A stretch of DNA of 64,000 bases from Desulfovibrio sp. ZJ209 (GCF_011039135.1 NZ_JAAKEJ010000001.1:496001-560000), one strand, 5' to 3'. Shown: positions 47,178 through 56,419, counted from the stretch's first letter. The notes: generated from the sequence alone by a model not told the origin. A program made the numbers and translations.

Positions 47178-47942
47178 ATGCAGACCATCATCATGTGCGG
47201 CGGCAAGGGCACGCGCCTGCGCGAGGAGACGGCCATCAAGCCCAAGCCCATGGTGGAGATCGGTGGGCGCCCCGTGCTCTGGCACATCATGTCCATCTAT
47301 GCGCGCTTCGGCTTCAGGGATTTTGTGCTGCCCCTGGGCTACAAGGGCGAGGTCATCAAGCAGTATTTCCACGACTACCGCAGCCGCAACGCGGACTTCA
47401 CGGTGGACCTCAAGACAGGCAACATCACCGTGCACCCCACCTTTATTGAGGACTGGCGCGTCACCCTCTGCGACACCGGGCAGGAGACCCTCAAGGGCGG
47501 CCGCCTCAAGCGCGTGGCCCGCTATATTGAGGGCGACCGATTCATGGTCACCTATGGCGACGGCGTGGCGGACATCGACATCGACCGCCTGCTGGAATTC
47601 CACAAGAAAGCGGGCACCATCGGCACCTTCACCGGCGTGCGCATGCCCTCGCGCTTCGGCACCGTGCGCACCGGCGAGGACGGCAAGATCATCTCTTGGG
47701 AAGAAAAGCCGGTGCTCAACGAATATATCAATTGCGGCTTCTTCGTTTTCGAGCGCGCCTTCCTTGACTACCTGAGCGAAGACGAGGGCTGCGACCTTGA
47801 GAAAGAGCCTCTCCAGCAACTGGCGGCCGAGGGGCAGCTTTCCATGTATCCGCACCCCGGCGAATGGCAGTGCATGGACACCCTGCGCGATGCCATCCAC
47901 CTTAATAAGCTCTGGGACAGCGGCCGGGCCTTCTGGGCCTGA
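47178..47942 (+). CDS. rfbF: Glucose-1-phosphate cytidylyltransferase
   Basis: 254 residues, usual length. It makes CDP-glucose from glucose 1-phosphate and CTP. The nucleotidyltransferase signature is MCGGKGTRLREETAIKPKPM, with MVEIGGRPVLWHIM, MVTYGDGVADIDI and CGFFVFE at the expected places. GGGAGG precedes the ATG. The next gene, 47 bp on, is CDP-glucose 4,6-dehydratase, the second enzyme. Known products are CDP-6-deoxy and 3,6-dideoxyhexoses for surface polysaccharide. Confidence 0.95.
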   Translation: MQTIIMCGGKGTRLREETAIKPKPMVEIGGRPVLWHIMSIYARFGFRDFVLPLGYKGEVIKQYFHDYRSRNADFTVDLKTGNITVHPTFIEDWRVTLCDTGQETLKGGRLKRVARYIEGDRFMVTYGDGVADIDIDRLLEFHKKAGTIGTFTGVRMPSRFGTVRTGEDGKIISWEEKPVLNEYINCGFFVFERAFLDYLSEDEGCDLEKEPLQQLAAEGQLSMYPHPGEWQCMDTLRDAIHLNKLWDSGRAFWA

Positions 47943-47989
47943 GGCCGGGCGCACGAAGCAATCTGCAGCAATCTCCACAAGGAAAGAGC

Positions 47990-49117
47990 ATGTTCGCTGA
48001 CCTCTACGGCGGGCGCCGGGTCTTCGTCACCGGGCACACGGGCTTCAAGGGTTCCTGGCTCTCGGCATGGCTGCTGGCGCTCGGCGCGCGCGCGGCCGGC
48101 TTTTCTCTCGGCGTGCCGACAACGCCCTCGCATTTCGAGGCGCTGGACCTCGCCCGGCGCATGGAAGACCTGCGCGGCGACATCCGCGACCGGGCGGCAG
48201 TCACCCGCGCCATGCAGGGCTTTGCGCCCGAGGTGGTCTTCCACCTTGCGGCGCAGGCGCTGGTGCGCCGCTCCTATGAAGACCCGGCCGGCACCATCGA
48301 GGCCAATGCGCTCGGCACCATGAACGTGCTCGAGGCCGTGCGCGCCTGCCCCTCGGTGAAGGCCGTGGTGGTCATCACCTCGGACAAGTGCTACCGCAAC
48401 GAGGAGTGGGTCTGGGGTTACCGTGAGACCGACCACCTGGGCGGCGCCGACCCCTATTCGGCCTCCAAGGGCTGCGCGGAGATCATCGCCCACTCGTATT
48501 TCCAGAGCTTTTTTGCGGCGGGCCCGGGCTGCGCCACCGTGCGCGCCGGCAATGTCATCGGCGGCGGCGACTGGGCGGCCGACCGCATCGTGCCCGACTG
48601 CGCCCGCGCCTGGGCTGAGCACAGGCCTGTCGCCATCCGCAGCCCCTGGGCCACGCGGCCGTGGCAGCATGTGCTCGAACCGCTCTCCGGCTATCTCTGG
48701 CTCGGGGCGCGCCTGCTCGACAACAATGCCGGCCTCCGCGCCGGGGCCGAGGCGCCCTTCGACCCGCGCGGGCAGGCCTACAATTTCGGGCCCGCCGCCG
48801 ACGTGAACAATACCGTCGCCGAGGTGGTGGAAGCGCTCGCCGTGCACTGGCCCGGCTTCAAGAGCGAGATGGACGCCGCCGGCCACGCGGGCAAGAAGGA
48901 GTCCACCCTGCTCAAGCTCTGCTGCGACAAGGCGCTGGCCGAGCTTGCATGGAAAGCGACCCTCGATTTTGAAGAGACCATCCGTTACACGGCGGAGTGG
49001 TACGCCCGCTATTATGAGGGCGGCGCGGGCAAGGGCGCCATGTGGGACTACACGCAAGGGCAGATCACGGCCTATGGCGGCAAGGCGGCGCATCGCGGCC
49101 TCGCCTGGGCGCACTGA
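47990..49117 (+). CDS. rfbG: CDP-glucose 4,6-dehydratase
   Basis: 375 residues. An SDR that converts CDP-glucose to CDP-4-dehydro-6-deoxyglucose. The Rossmann motif VTGHTGFKGSWLSAWLLALG, the catalytic YSASKG (YxxxK) and RAGNVIGGGDWAADRIVPD are all present. AAGGAAAG lies upstream of the ATG. The third gene, an RmlC-like cupin, begins 7 bp after the stop. Glycosyltransferases and the usual CDP-sugar 3-dehydratase are not in the window. Confidence 0.95.
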   Translation: MFADLYGGRRVFVTGHTGFKGSWLSAWLLALGARAAGFSLGVPTTPSHFEALDLARRMEDLRGDIRDRAAVTRAMQGFAPEVVFHLAAQALVRRSYEDPAGTIEANALGTMNVLEAVRACPSVKAVVVITSDKCYRNEEWVWGYRETDHLGGADPYSASKGCAEIIAHSYFQSFFAAGPGCATVRAGNVIGGGDWAADRIVPDCARAWAEHRPVAIRSPWATRPWQHVLEPLSGYLWLGARLLDNNAGLRAGAEAPFDPRGQAYNFGPAADVNNTVAEVVEALAVHWPGFKSEMDAAGHAGKKESTLLKLCCDKALAELAWKATLDFEETIRYTAEWYARYYEGGAGKGAMWDYTQGQITAYGGKAAHRGLAWAH

Positions 49118-49124
49118 GGCCGCC

Positions 49125-49628
49125 ATGGAAGGCGATGTCATCACCACGGGCATCGAGGGCGCGCTGTACCAGCCGCTCAAGGTCATTCCCACGCCCGGGG
49201 GGCCGGTGCTGCATATGCTGCGCCCCGGTTCGCCGCTTATGCCCGATTTTGCCGGCGGCTTCGGGGAGATCTATTTTTCCGAGGTGTTCCCCGGCGCGGT
49301 CAAGGCATGGAAGCGGCACACCCGCCAGACCCAGCTGTTCGCCGTGCCCATGGGCCTTCTGCGCATCGTCCTCTATGACGACAGGGCGGCCTCGCCCACG
49401 CGGGGCGCCCTTGTGGAGCGCCGCCTCGGGCGCCCCGGCGAGTACGGGCTTCTGCGCATCCCGCCCCTCGTGTGGTACGGCTTCACCGCCGAGGGAAGCG
49501 CCCCCGCGCTCATCTGCAACTGCGCGGACATGCCCCACGACCCGGCGGAGGGCGAACGCCTTGCGCCGGACGACCCGGCCATCCCCTATGCGTGGCCTTC
49601 GCCCGGGGTCGCTTCCGCGCGTTCCTGA
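49125..49628 (+). CDS. RmlC-like 3,5-epimerase-family cupin
   Basis: 167 residues. The beta-barrel pattern fits the dTDP-4-dehydrorhamnose 3,5-epimerase family (GFGEIYFSEVFPGAVKAWKR, HTRQTQLFAVPMGLLRIVLYD, RIPPLVWYGFTAEG). HTRQTQ aligns with the catalytic-His segment of RmlC. The nucleotide is probably CDP- rather than dTDP-linked because it follows rfbF and rfbG. Its 3' end overlaps the opposite-strand EamA gene by 43 bp. Exact reaction not certain. Confidence 0.82.
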   Translation: MEGDVITTGIEGALYQPLKVIPTPGGPVLHMLRPGSPLMPDFAGGFGEIYFSEVFPGAVKAWKRHTRQTQLFAVPMGLLRIVLYDDRAASPTRGALVERRLGRPGEYGLLRIPPLVWYGFTAEGSAPALICNCADMPHDPAEGERLAPDDPAIPYAWPSPGVASARS

Positions 49629-50539
49629 AGCCGCTCCCCGGATTTTCCCGTTCCCCTTTCCGAGATCAGCAGGCCGGCGATGGTCAGCGCCATGCCCACG
49701 CCCGAGAGCCATGTCAGGCGCTCGTGGAGCACCATGATGGACGCGAGCACCGTCACTACGGGCACCAGATAGATGTAGAGCGAGGCCTTCACCGCGCCGA
49801 GCCGGCGCACGCAGAAGGTCCATGTGACGAAGCAGAGCGCCGAGGCGCCGAGCCCGAGAAACAGCAGGTTCGCCCAGTTGAGCGGGCGCAGCAGGGCCTC
49901 CGCCCGGAAGGAAATGCCCGAAAACGGCAGGATAGGCAGCATGCAGACAAGCCCGTAAAAAAAGATGCGCCGCGTCGCGGTAAGGCTGCCATAGCCCCGC
50001 GCCGCCAACAGGCGCACCACGATGGAATAGACGGCCCAGGCAAGCGCCGCCAGGAGGGCGAGGCCGTCCCCGGCCGGCTTGAGGGAAAGTTCGCTTGTGC
50101 CAAGGCTGATGCAGGCGATGCCGGTGATGGCCGCGGCAAAGCCGGCCATGAAGAAAGCTCCCGGGCGCGCGCCGCCGAGATAGCGCCAGGCGAGCAGGGC
50201 GGTGAAAAACGGGGCCACGGCCACGATGACGCCCACGTTGGAGGCGAAGGTCAGGGTCAGGGCCACATTTTCCATAAGGAAGTACAGGCTCACGCCCGAA
50301 AGCCCCGCCACGGCGAAAAGCAGCTCGTCCTTGCGGCTCTTGACCGCCAGCGCATGCGGGCACACCGCCCAGAGCGCCAACCAGCCGATCAAGAAGCGCA
50401 AGAGCAGAATCTCCACGGGCGTGAAGTCCTCGAGGAGCATCTTGGTGGAGATGAAGGTCACGCCCCAGATGATGACCGTGCCCAGGGCCACGAGATGGCC
50501 GGGGAGCTGTCCGGGCGCGCGGGCAAGGGCCGTGCTCAC
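49586..50539 (-). CDS. EamA-family transporter
   Basis: 317 residues, ten membrane segments in two EamA repeats. The first begins LGTVIIWGVTFISTKMLLED, typical for the RhaT/EamA group, and each half ends in a Glu-containing segment (ASIMVLHERLTWLSGVGMAL). The tail is hydrophilic. The ATG overlaps the AraC stop by 4 bp, so the AraC-type regulator directly upstream probably controls it. Likely an efflux permease for amino acids or toxic metabolites. Confidence 0.9.
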   Translation of the reverse strand: MSTALARAPGQLPGHLVALGTVIIWGVTFISTKMLLEDFTPVEILLLRFLIGWLALWAVCPHALAVKSRKDELLFAVAGLSGVSLYFLMENVALTLTFASNVGVIVAVAPFFTALLAWRYLGGARPGAFFMAGFAAAITGIACISLGTSELSLKPAGDGLALLAALAWAVYSIVVRLLAARGYGSLTATRRIFFYGLVCMLPILPFSGISFRAEALLRPLNWANLLFLGLGASALCFVTWTFCVRRLGAVKASLYIYLVPVVTVLASIMVLHERLTWLSGVGMALTIAGLLISERGTGKSGERLQERAEATPGEGHA

Positions 50540-51345
50540 GGGCGCCTCCGGCAGGCGCCGGGCGTGACGCCGAGGCGCGCCCGGAAGGCGCGGGCAAGGT
50601 GGGACTGGTCGCTGAAGCCCGCGGCGAGCGCCGCCTCGGCCGGGGCGAGCCCGCGCTCAAGCAGCTCCTGCGCGCGGTTGACGCGCGCGCTCTCCAGATA
50701 GCGGTAGGGCGTGGCGCCCGTCAGGCGCGCAAAGGCGCGCAGCAGGCGAAACTTGCCCATCCGCGCCATGCCGGCCATGTCTTCGAGGCTGAAACGTTCC
50801 GGGGCGTGGCTTTCGAGATGGACGCGCAGCGCCTCCAGCCCCGGTTCTGCCGGCCGGGGCGGCTGGGGAGGACTATGCCTCTTCCGGGGCGTTAAGCCGG
50901 CACCGAGGCGGTGGAGCGCCTGGCTGAGCCGCGCCTCTTTTTGGGAGGGTGAGGCGCGGCCGCCCATGAGCGCGTGCGCCGCCAGCAATTCGTCAAGCAA
51001 GTCACCGGCGGGGAAGACGGGCCCTGCGTCCCGCGCTTCGGTGAGGAGGCGCACCTGTTCCGCCCCGGCGCTTCCCGGGCGGAAATGGAAACCCCGCCAG
51101 ACAAAGGGCGCGCTCCCGGCCGGGGCGCAGGCGTGCACCTCGCCGGGCCTGAAGATGACCACATCGCCGGGGCCGGCGTGATAGGGTCGCCCCTGCACCA
51201 TGAGCGTGCGCCGCCCGGAAAGCACGCAGCCGAGCACCCAGGCCGGGTGAAAATGCGGCGCAAAGGCGCGCCCCGTGAGGCTGAAGCTGAACGCATCCGC
51301 CCCCATATCCACGTCATGGGCCAGAACAGTCGTTTCCGCAGGCAT
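50536..51345 (-). CDS. AraC-family transcriptional regulator
   Basis: 269 residues from MPAETTVLAHDVDMG at 51345, with GGGAG seven bases upstream; the frame extends to 51453 without a site. The N-terminal cupin-like sensor is at about 10-110 (HFHPAWVLGCVLSGRRTLMV, YHAGPGDVVIFRPGE). The C-terminal AraC double helix-turn-helix is SLEDMAGMARMGKFRLLRAF and APAEAALAAGFSDQSHLARA. Effector unknown. The downstream EamA gene overlaps by 4 bp and is the obvious target. Confidence 0.9.
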   Translation of the reverse strand: MPAETTVLAHDVDMGADAFSFSLTGRAFAPHFHPAWVLGCVLSGRRTLMVQGRPYHAGPGDVVIFRPGEVHACAPAGSAPFVWRGFHFRPGSAGAEQVRLLTEARDAGPVFPAGDLLDELLAAHALMGGRASPSQKEARLSQALHRLGAGLTPRKRHSPPQPPRPAEPGLEALRVHLESHAPERFSLEDMAGMARMGKFRLLRAFARLTGATPYRYLESARVNRAQELLERGLAPAEAALAAGFSDQSHLARAFRARLGVTPGACRRRP

Positions 51346-51427
51346 GGTCCACTCCCTGTTGCGGCCACCTTGCCTGCCTTGCCGCGGCCTGTCTTGTACC
51401 ATATTGCGGCCCCGGGGGACGCCCGCT

Positions 51428-52339
51428 TCAGGAGCGCCGGCGGCTGCGGCCAAGCTCCATGAGCCGTTCCAGCAGGTGCGCGAAGGAAATGCCCGCGGCG
51501 GACGCCTCCTGCGGCACGAGGCTCGTGGCGGTCATGCCCGGGAGGGTGTTGACCTCCAGCAAGGTAAGGCCGTCGGCGTCGTCGAGGATGAAGTCCGTGC
51601 GGCTATAGCCGGAAAGCCCGAGGGCCCGGTGCGCGGAGAGCGCCAGCTCCCGCGCGCGGGCCGTGGCTTTTGCGCTGATGGGGGCCGGGCAGAGCTCGCG
51701 CGCGCCGCCCTTGGCATACTTGCTTTTGTAGTCGAAGAAGTTGCCGGCCAAAGGCTCGATGAGCAGCGGCGGCAGCGCTTCCTCGCCAAGCACCGCGCAG
51801 GTGAGCTCGCGGCCCGGGAGTTCCGTCTCCAGCAGGGCCTCGTCCCCGGCGGCGAAGATGGCGGAAAGCGCGGCATCGAGCTCGACCCGGTTTTCGGCCC
51901 GGCCGAGCCGGAGCGAGGAGCCGCCGGTATTGCTCTTCACAAAGAGCGGATAGGGGAGGCGCGGCTCCCAGCCCGCGGGCGGCGGCTGGGGCAAAAATTC
52001 CCAGTCCGCGGTGGGGAGGCCCGCCTGGCGGAAGACCTGCTTGGCCGCGGCCTTGTTCAGCGCGAGGAACGAACCCGCCGGCCCCGAGCCCTGATAGGGG
52101 CAGGAGGCGGCATCGAGGAGCGCCTGCACCAGGCCGTCCTCGCCGGGGGCGCCGTGGAGGCCGATGAAGGCGAAATCGTGCCTGCGGGCCTCTTCCATAA
52201 GGCGGTCAAAGCCGGTGAGGAGGTCAAAAAAGGTGATATCGTGACCGGCCTCGCGCAGCACGCCCTCGACGATGCGGGAACTGTTCAGCGAGACCTCGCG
52301 CTCACTGGACCAGCCGCCGGCAATCAAAAGTATCTTCAT
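51428..52339 (-). CDS. ddl: D-alanine-D-alanine ligase
   Basis: 303 residues, usual length. It joins two D-alanines for the peptidoglycan stem. The ATP-grasp pieces are complete: MKILLIAGGWSSEREVSLNS, IGLHGAPGEDG, YQGSGPAGSFLALNKAAAKQ, FVKSNTGGSS, FFDYKSKYAKGGA, GYSRTDFIL and LLEVNTLPGMTATS. An upstream HD-domain gene overlaps its start by 38 bp, so the two are coupled. GGWSSE replaces the commoner GGxSxE by one residue type. Confidence 0.93.
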   Translation of the reverse strand: MKILLIAGGWSSEREVSLNSSRIVEGVLREAGHDITFFDLLTGFDRLMEEARRHDFAFIGLHGAPGEDGLVQALLDAASCPYQGSGPAGSFLALNKAAAKQVFRQAGLPTADWEFLPQPPPAGWEPRLPYPLFVKSNTGGSSLRLGRAENRVELDAALSAIFAAGDEALLETELPGRELTCAVLGEEALPPLLIEPLAGNFFDYKSKYAKGGARELCPAPISAKATARARELALSAHRALGLSGYSRTDFILDDADGLTLLEVNTLPGMTATSLVPQEASAAGISFAHLLERLMELGRSRRRS

Positions 52340-52961
52340 GGAGATCCCGTCCCAGTTGCGCCGCAAGGGCGCGTTCAATGGCGAGAGCCTGCTCGTGGGC
52401 CGCGCGGATGCCGGCCCGTGCTCGCTCGTCGCGCCCGTAGCGGGCGAGCAGGTCCTCGAACCGTTCCTCAAGGGTCACGCAGGCGTCGTGGCGCACGCGC
52501 TTGTCGGCATAGATGACGAAGAAGGGGAGCGCGCAGATGCCCGGGCCGTCAGGAACAGCCCAGGGCCAGTGCACGTGGAGAAGCACCCCCCGGGCGATGG
52601 CATAGTGCCGTGTTTCGGCGAGCACCCACGATGCGCCGAGCTGCGCGTGGCTGCCGCCATGGAGCAGGCAATAGGTCTTGGCAAGGTCGTGCAAAAGGGC
52701 CGAGGCGCGCACGGTATCGACGCGCACGGGCAGCCCAAGCTCGGCCGCGCGCGTTGCGAGTGCCGTAGCGACCTGCGCCACCATGCGCGAATGCCGCTCC
52801 ACATTGGGGAGCATGCCATACTTGCGCCAGAGCGCGTAACAGGCCGCGTCGTCAGGTGGCGCCGGGAGGCGCGCCTCGGCGCACTCGGCGAGATCGGGGA
52901 GTTCGGGCAGGCGCGAATAGGGATGAACGTCAGCTTCGCAAGACTGGTCGGATGGCTGCAT
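52302..52961 (-). CDS. HD-domain phosphohydrolase
   Basis: 219 residues from MQPSDQSCEADVHP at 52961; a longer frame to 53198 is probably leader. The HD motif is LPNVERHSRMVAQVATALAT followed by ASALLHDLAKTYCLLHGG, giving H...HD. HYAIARGVLLHVHWPWAVPD and IYADKRVRHDACVTLEERFE match HDIG-type enzymes that hydrolyse nucleotides or phosphoesters. It overlaps ddl by 38 bp upstream. Substrate unknown. Confidence 0.85.
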   Translation of the reverse strand: MQPSDQSCEADVHPYSRLPELPDLAECAEARLPAPPDDAACYALWRKYGMLPNVERHSRMVAQVATALATRAAELGLPVRVDTVRASALLHDLAKTYCLLHGGSHAQLGASWVLAETRHYAIARGVLLHVHWPWAVPDGPGICALPFFVIYADKRVRHDACVTLEERFEDLLARYGRDERARAGIRAAHEQALAIERALAAQLGRDLHEDTFDCRRLVQ

Positions 52962-53169
52962 GCGCGCGACTCTATCCTTGATGTGCCGCAGTGGCAAGCC
53001 GGGAGCGGGTTGCCTGTGTGCGGATGCGGAGATCCTGTCTTGTGGCGCAGGCATTGACGCCGGGCCAGCGAGCTCCCCCACCGCGTTACCAGGCGGGGCT
53101 TGGCGTATGGCCCGCTTGCGCGTATGCTTCCGGCTTCCCCGGCAGTTTGCCTGATGTCCCGGAGGCACC

Positions 53170-54873
53170 ATGCCCGCGTCACCGCACCCTTCTACCAAGT
53201 TCCTCGCATGGGCGGCGGCCGCGCTGGTGCCGCTCGCGTATCTCGTGCTTTATACGCCCTACGGCATGGACACCACGGATTTCGGCTATTTTTACGGCTA
53301 TGCCTGGCGCATCCTCGAAGGCCAGGTGCCGTACCGCGACTTTTCCTACATCAAGCCGGCGCTCCCGCTCTACTGGCATGCCTTCTGGCTCTGGCTCACG
53401 CCCGAGAACTGGGGCGTCCTGGCCGGCAAGGCCGGCTTTCTGGCCACCATGCTGGCGGCGTCCTGGTGCGCCGCTGGCTGCCTCGGGCGCATTTTCCGCC
53501 TTGAGGCCATGGGCCTTCCGCTTCCGCTGCTCGCCACCTGCGGCTTTGTCTGGGGCGTGCATTCCTTTCCGCATATGCCGTGGCACACGGCGGACGGCGT
53601 GCTTTTCGCCGGGGGGGCCTTGCTGGCCGCGGTCTCGTCGTGGCCGCTTCTGGCGGGCCTGCTCGCGGGCTGCGCCATGCTCTGCAAGCAGTCCTTCCTG
53701 CTCGTGCCCCCGGCGGTGGCGCTGCTCGTATGGGTGGAGAGCGCCTCGTGGCGCGAGGCCGTGCGCTGCCTGCTTGGCTGGCTGGGGGCGTTATGCGCCG
53801 TCTGGTTCTTCCTGAGGTCTGTGGGCGCGTGGGAGGCTTTTTCGCGCATGACCACGGGCCAGCTCGATGTCCGCGAGGCGCTGGACGCCGGCATTCTCAT
53901 CTACCTGCGCCAGAACTGGCTCCTGCCGCTGCTGGCAGTGGCGCCGTGGCTGCTCGCCCGCCTGGCCCGCAAAAGGCTGCCGGCGTGGCTCTTGCCCTCC
54001 TATGTATATCTCGCGCTGCTCACGGCCTGGTATGTGCGAGACGTGCTCCTGAAGCAGGGGTGGATCGGCTACGGCACCTCCTGGCCCACGCTCTTTGTGC
54101 TGCTCGGGGGCCTGTGCGTGCTCTTCCCGCAGGTCTTTCTCGTGCGTTGGCTGTACTGCGCCGATGGGCGCCTGCCACGGCTGCGCGCGGCCGTGGGCCT
54201 TGGCGCGCCGCTCGTGGCAGCGTGGTCGGTGGCCATCAGCGGCGGGTACAAGATCCCGGCCTTTTTCGCGGTGCCATTGCTGTTCTCCCTCTTTGCCGTG
54301 CATGCGCGCCTCGGCGGCCGCGTGCGGTCACTCGCCTGGGGGGCGCTGGCCGCGGGCCTTGTCATGTTCGGCATGGGCTACCAATATCCATATGTCTTCC
54401 CCGAGCGGCCCATGCCCCGCGCGGCCCTGGCGCATGACGCGGGGAGCGTCTATCCGCGCGCCTCGGGCGTCATGGTGGACGCGGACATGCTGGCGCGCCT
54501 CGCCGAGCTCAAGGAGCTGCGCGAAAAATACGGCCCTGGCTACAAGACCCTCCCCGGCTTTTCCTTCGCCTACTATCTCAACGGCGACAGGCCGGCCTAC
54601 AGCTCAGACTGGCTCATCGACTGGGAGATCAATGGCGAGGTCGACCGCCTTTATGAGGAATTGCTGAAGAAAAAACTCACGGTCTTCATGGAGCGCGACC
54701 AGCTGGAGGCCGAGCGCGCGGACGCCTATGACCGCGCGGGCTATGGCGTGCCGCAGCGCGTGCGCCGCCACTGGCGCGTGGTGGAGGAAACGCCGCATTT
54801 TGTCGTCTTCCAGCCGCCGGAAGCCCCAGAGAAGGAGGACAGGGGCGCCTACGCGGACACTGCGCCCCGTTGA
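53170..54873 (+). CDS. GT-C-like polytopic membrane protein
   Basis: 567 residues. Ten or more membrane segments in the first 440 residues, followed by a soluble domain of about 130 residues. An early acidic loop reads YGMDTTDFGYFYGYAWRILE then GQVPYRDFSYIKPALPLYWH, the pattern of PMT/ArnT-type GT-C glycosyltransferases that use polyprenyl-phosphate sugar. I see no diagnostic second motif, so it could be another polytopic glycosyl-transfer protein. It is divergent from the HD gene and lies 85 bp before the sigma-54 regulator. Confidence 0.78.
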   Translation: MPASPHPSTKFLAWAAAALVPLAYLVLYTPYGMDTTDFGYFYGYAWRILEGQVPYRDFSYIKPALPLYWHAFWLWLTPENWGVLAGKAGFLATMLAASWCAAGCLGRIFRLEAMGLPLPLLATCGFVWGVHSFPHMPWHTADGVLFAGGALLAAVSSWPLLAGLLAGCAMLCKQSFLLVPPAVALLVWVESASWREAVRCLLGWLGALCAVWFFLRSVGAWEAFSRMTTGQLDVREALDAGILIYLRQNWLLPLLAVAPWLLARLARKRLPAWLLPSYVYLALLTAWYVRDVLLKQGWIGYGTSWPTLFVLLGGLCVLFPQVFLVRWLYCADGRLPRLRAAVGLGAPLVAAWSVAISGGYKIPAFFAVPLLFSLFAVHARLGGRVRSLAWGALAAGLVMFGMGYQYPYVFPERPMPRAALAHDAGSVYPRASGVMVDADMLARLAELKELREKYGPGYKTLPGFSFAYYLNGDRPAYSSDWLIDWEINGEVDRLYEELLKKKLTVFMERDQLEAERADAYDRAGYGVPQRVRRHWRVVEETPHFVVFQPPEAPEKEDRGAYADTAPR

Positions 54874-54958
54874 TGAGAGCGAAACCTTGCCACCAGGGGC
54901 GCCCGACGGTAAACTGCGGTCATCGCGAGCGCGCCCTCCGTATCCGCCCGAGGTTTCC

Positions 54959-56419
54959 ATGCCGCCCTTTGCCACCAGCAGCGAAAGCACCCGCCTTATC
55001 CTCGACAGCCTGCCCATGGGCGTGCTCTTTTGCGACCGCGAGGGCGTCATCCGCTTTGTCAACAAGGCCTATGCGGCCCTTCTTGGAGAGGCGCCGGACG
55101 CGCTGCTGGGGCGAGACATCACCGAGGTCATCCCCCATTCGCGGGCGCAGGTGGTCATGCGCGAGGACAGGCCCGAAATGGGCGAGCTTTGCCAGCTCGG
55201 GCCGGGCAGCGCCCAGCCCGTGGTGGTCAACCGCATCCCCGTGCGGGACAGCGCGGGACAGGTGGCGGGCATGGTCTCGCAGGCGCTGTTCAACGACCCG
55301 CAGGAGCTCCAGCGGCTTTCCGCCAAAATCGAGCGGCTCGACCGCAAGATCAGCCACTACAAGCGGCGCATCCAGGCAAGCCTCGCGCCGCAGCACAGCC
55401 TTGCGAGCATCCTCGGCGAAAGCGCCGTCATGCGTCGCCTCAAGCGGCAGGCGCAAAGCTATGCCCGCCTTGACGAGCCGGTGCTCATCCTCGGCGCCAC
55501 CGGGGCCGGCAAGGAGCTTTTCGCCCATGCGCTCCACGCGGAGAGCCCTCGGGCCGAAGGGCCCTTCGTGTGCATCAATTGCGCGGCCATCCCCAAGGAT
55601 CTCTTTGAATCCGAGCTTTTCGGCTATGCGCGGGGGGCCTTTTCCGGGGCGCGGCAGGACGGCAAGATCGGCCAGATCGAGCTGGCGGACAAGGGCACGC
55701 TCTTCCTGGACGAGATCGGCGAGATGCCGCCCGAGATACAGGCCAAGCTCCTGCGCGTGCTGGAGAGCCGCAGCGTCTGCCGCGTGGGCTCCGTCACCGC
55801 GCATACCGTGGACTTCCGGCTGGTGGCGGCGACCAACCGCCACATGGCGGCCATGCTCCACGCGGGCTCTTTCCGGGAGGATCTCTACTACCGCATCAAT
55901 ACCTTCGTGCTCGAGATACCGCCGCTGTGCGACCGCGCGGAAGACATCCCGCTCATCGCCCGGCACACTCTGGCGCGCATGGGGCTCGAGCAGGTGCGCT
56001 TCTCGCCGCGCGCCGAAGAGGCCATGCTGGCCTTCTCCTGGCCGGGCAATGTGCGCCAGCTGCACAATGCCGTGGTGCATGCGGCCACCATGCGCCAGGG
56101 GGAGGCCATCGAGGTGGAGGACTTCCCGCCCGAGACCCTGCCGGGCATGGCAGCGGCGCCCCCGCGCATGGCCGGCCAAAACCCTGCCGTGAGCCCGCAT
56201 CAGGAGAGGGGCGCCAGCAGCGGCGCGGACAGCGAGCTCCACGGCATCATGGCCGACGCCGAGGCCGTGGCCATCCGCCAGGCGCTCGCCGCGCATGGCG
56301 GCAATGTCTCGGCCACTGCGCGCACCCTCGGCATCGCGCGGGGCACGCTCTATACCAAGCTGGCGCGCCATGGCATCGCGCCCGAGCGGGGCGGTGCCTT
56401 TGGGCCCGCAAGCCGCTGA
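54959..56419 (+). CDS. PAS-containing sigma-54 activator
   Basis: 486 residues from MPPFATSSESTRL at 54959. A PAS domain lies at about 8-115 (ILDSLPMGVLFCDREGVIRF), then a coiled-coil linker, then an AAA+ domain from about 160 to 385, and a Fis-type helix-turn-helix at about 440-475 (GGNVSATARTLGIARGTLYT). Walker A is LGATGAGKE, differing from the common GETGTGKE. The sigma-54 contact loop is GAFSGA rather than GAFTGA. It should activate sigma-54 promoters from PAS signals. No clear -24/-12 promoter was found nearby, so the target is unknown. Confidence 0.92.
   Translation: MPPFATSSESTRLILDSLPMGVLFCDREGVIRFVNKAYAALLGEAPDALLGRDITEVIPHSRAQVVMREDRPEMGELCQLGPGSAQPVVVNRIPVRDSAGQVAGMVSQALFNDPQELQRLSAKIERLDRKISHYKRRIQASLAPQHSLASILGESAVMRRLKRQAQSYARLDEPVLILGATGAGKELFAHALHAESPRAEGPFVCINCAAIPKDLFESELFGYARGAFSGARQDGKIGQIELADKGTLFLDEIGEMPPEIQAKLLRVLESRSVCRVGSVTAHTVDFRLVAATNRHMAAMLHAGSFREDLYYRINTFVLEIPPLCDRAEDIPLIARHTLARMGLEQVRFSPRAEEAMLAFSWPGNVRQLHNAVVHAATMRQGEAIEVEDFPPETLPGMAAAPPRMAGQNPAVSPHQERGASSGADSELHGIMADAEAVAIRQALAAHGGNVSATARTLGIARGTLYTKLARHGIAPERGGAFGPASR

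Noticed and set aside
53103-53122. Sigma-54 promoter before the GT-C-like gene
   Set aside because: TGGC and TTGC occur but at the wrong spacing (11 rather than 7 bases).
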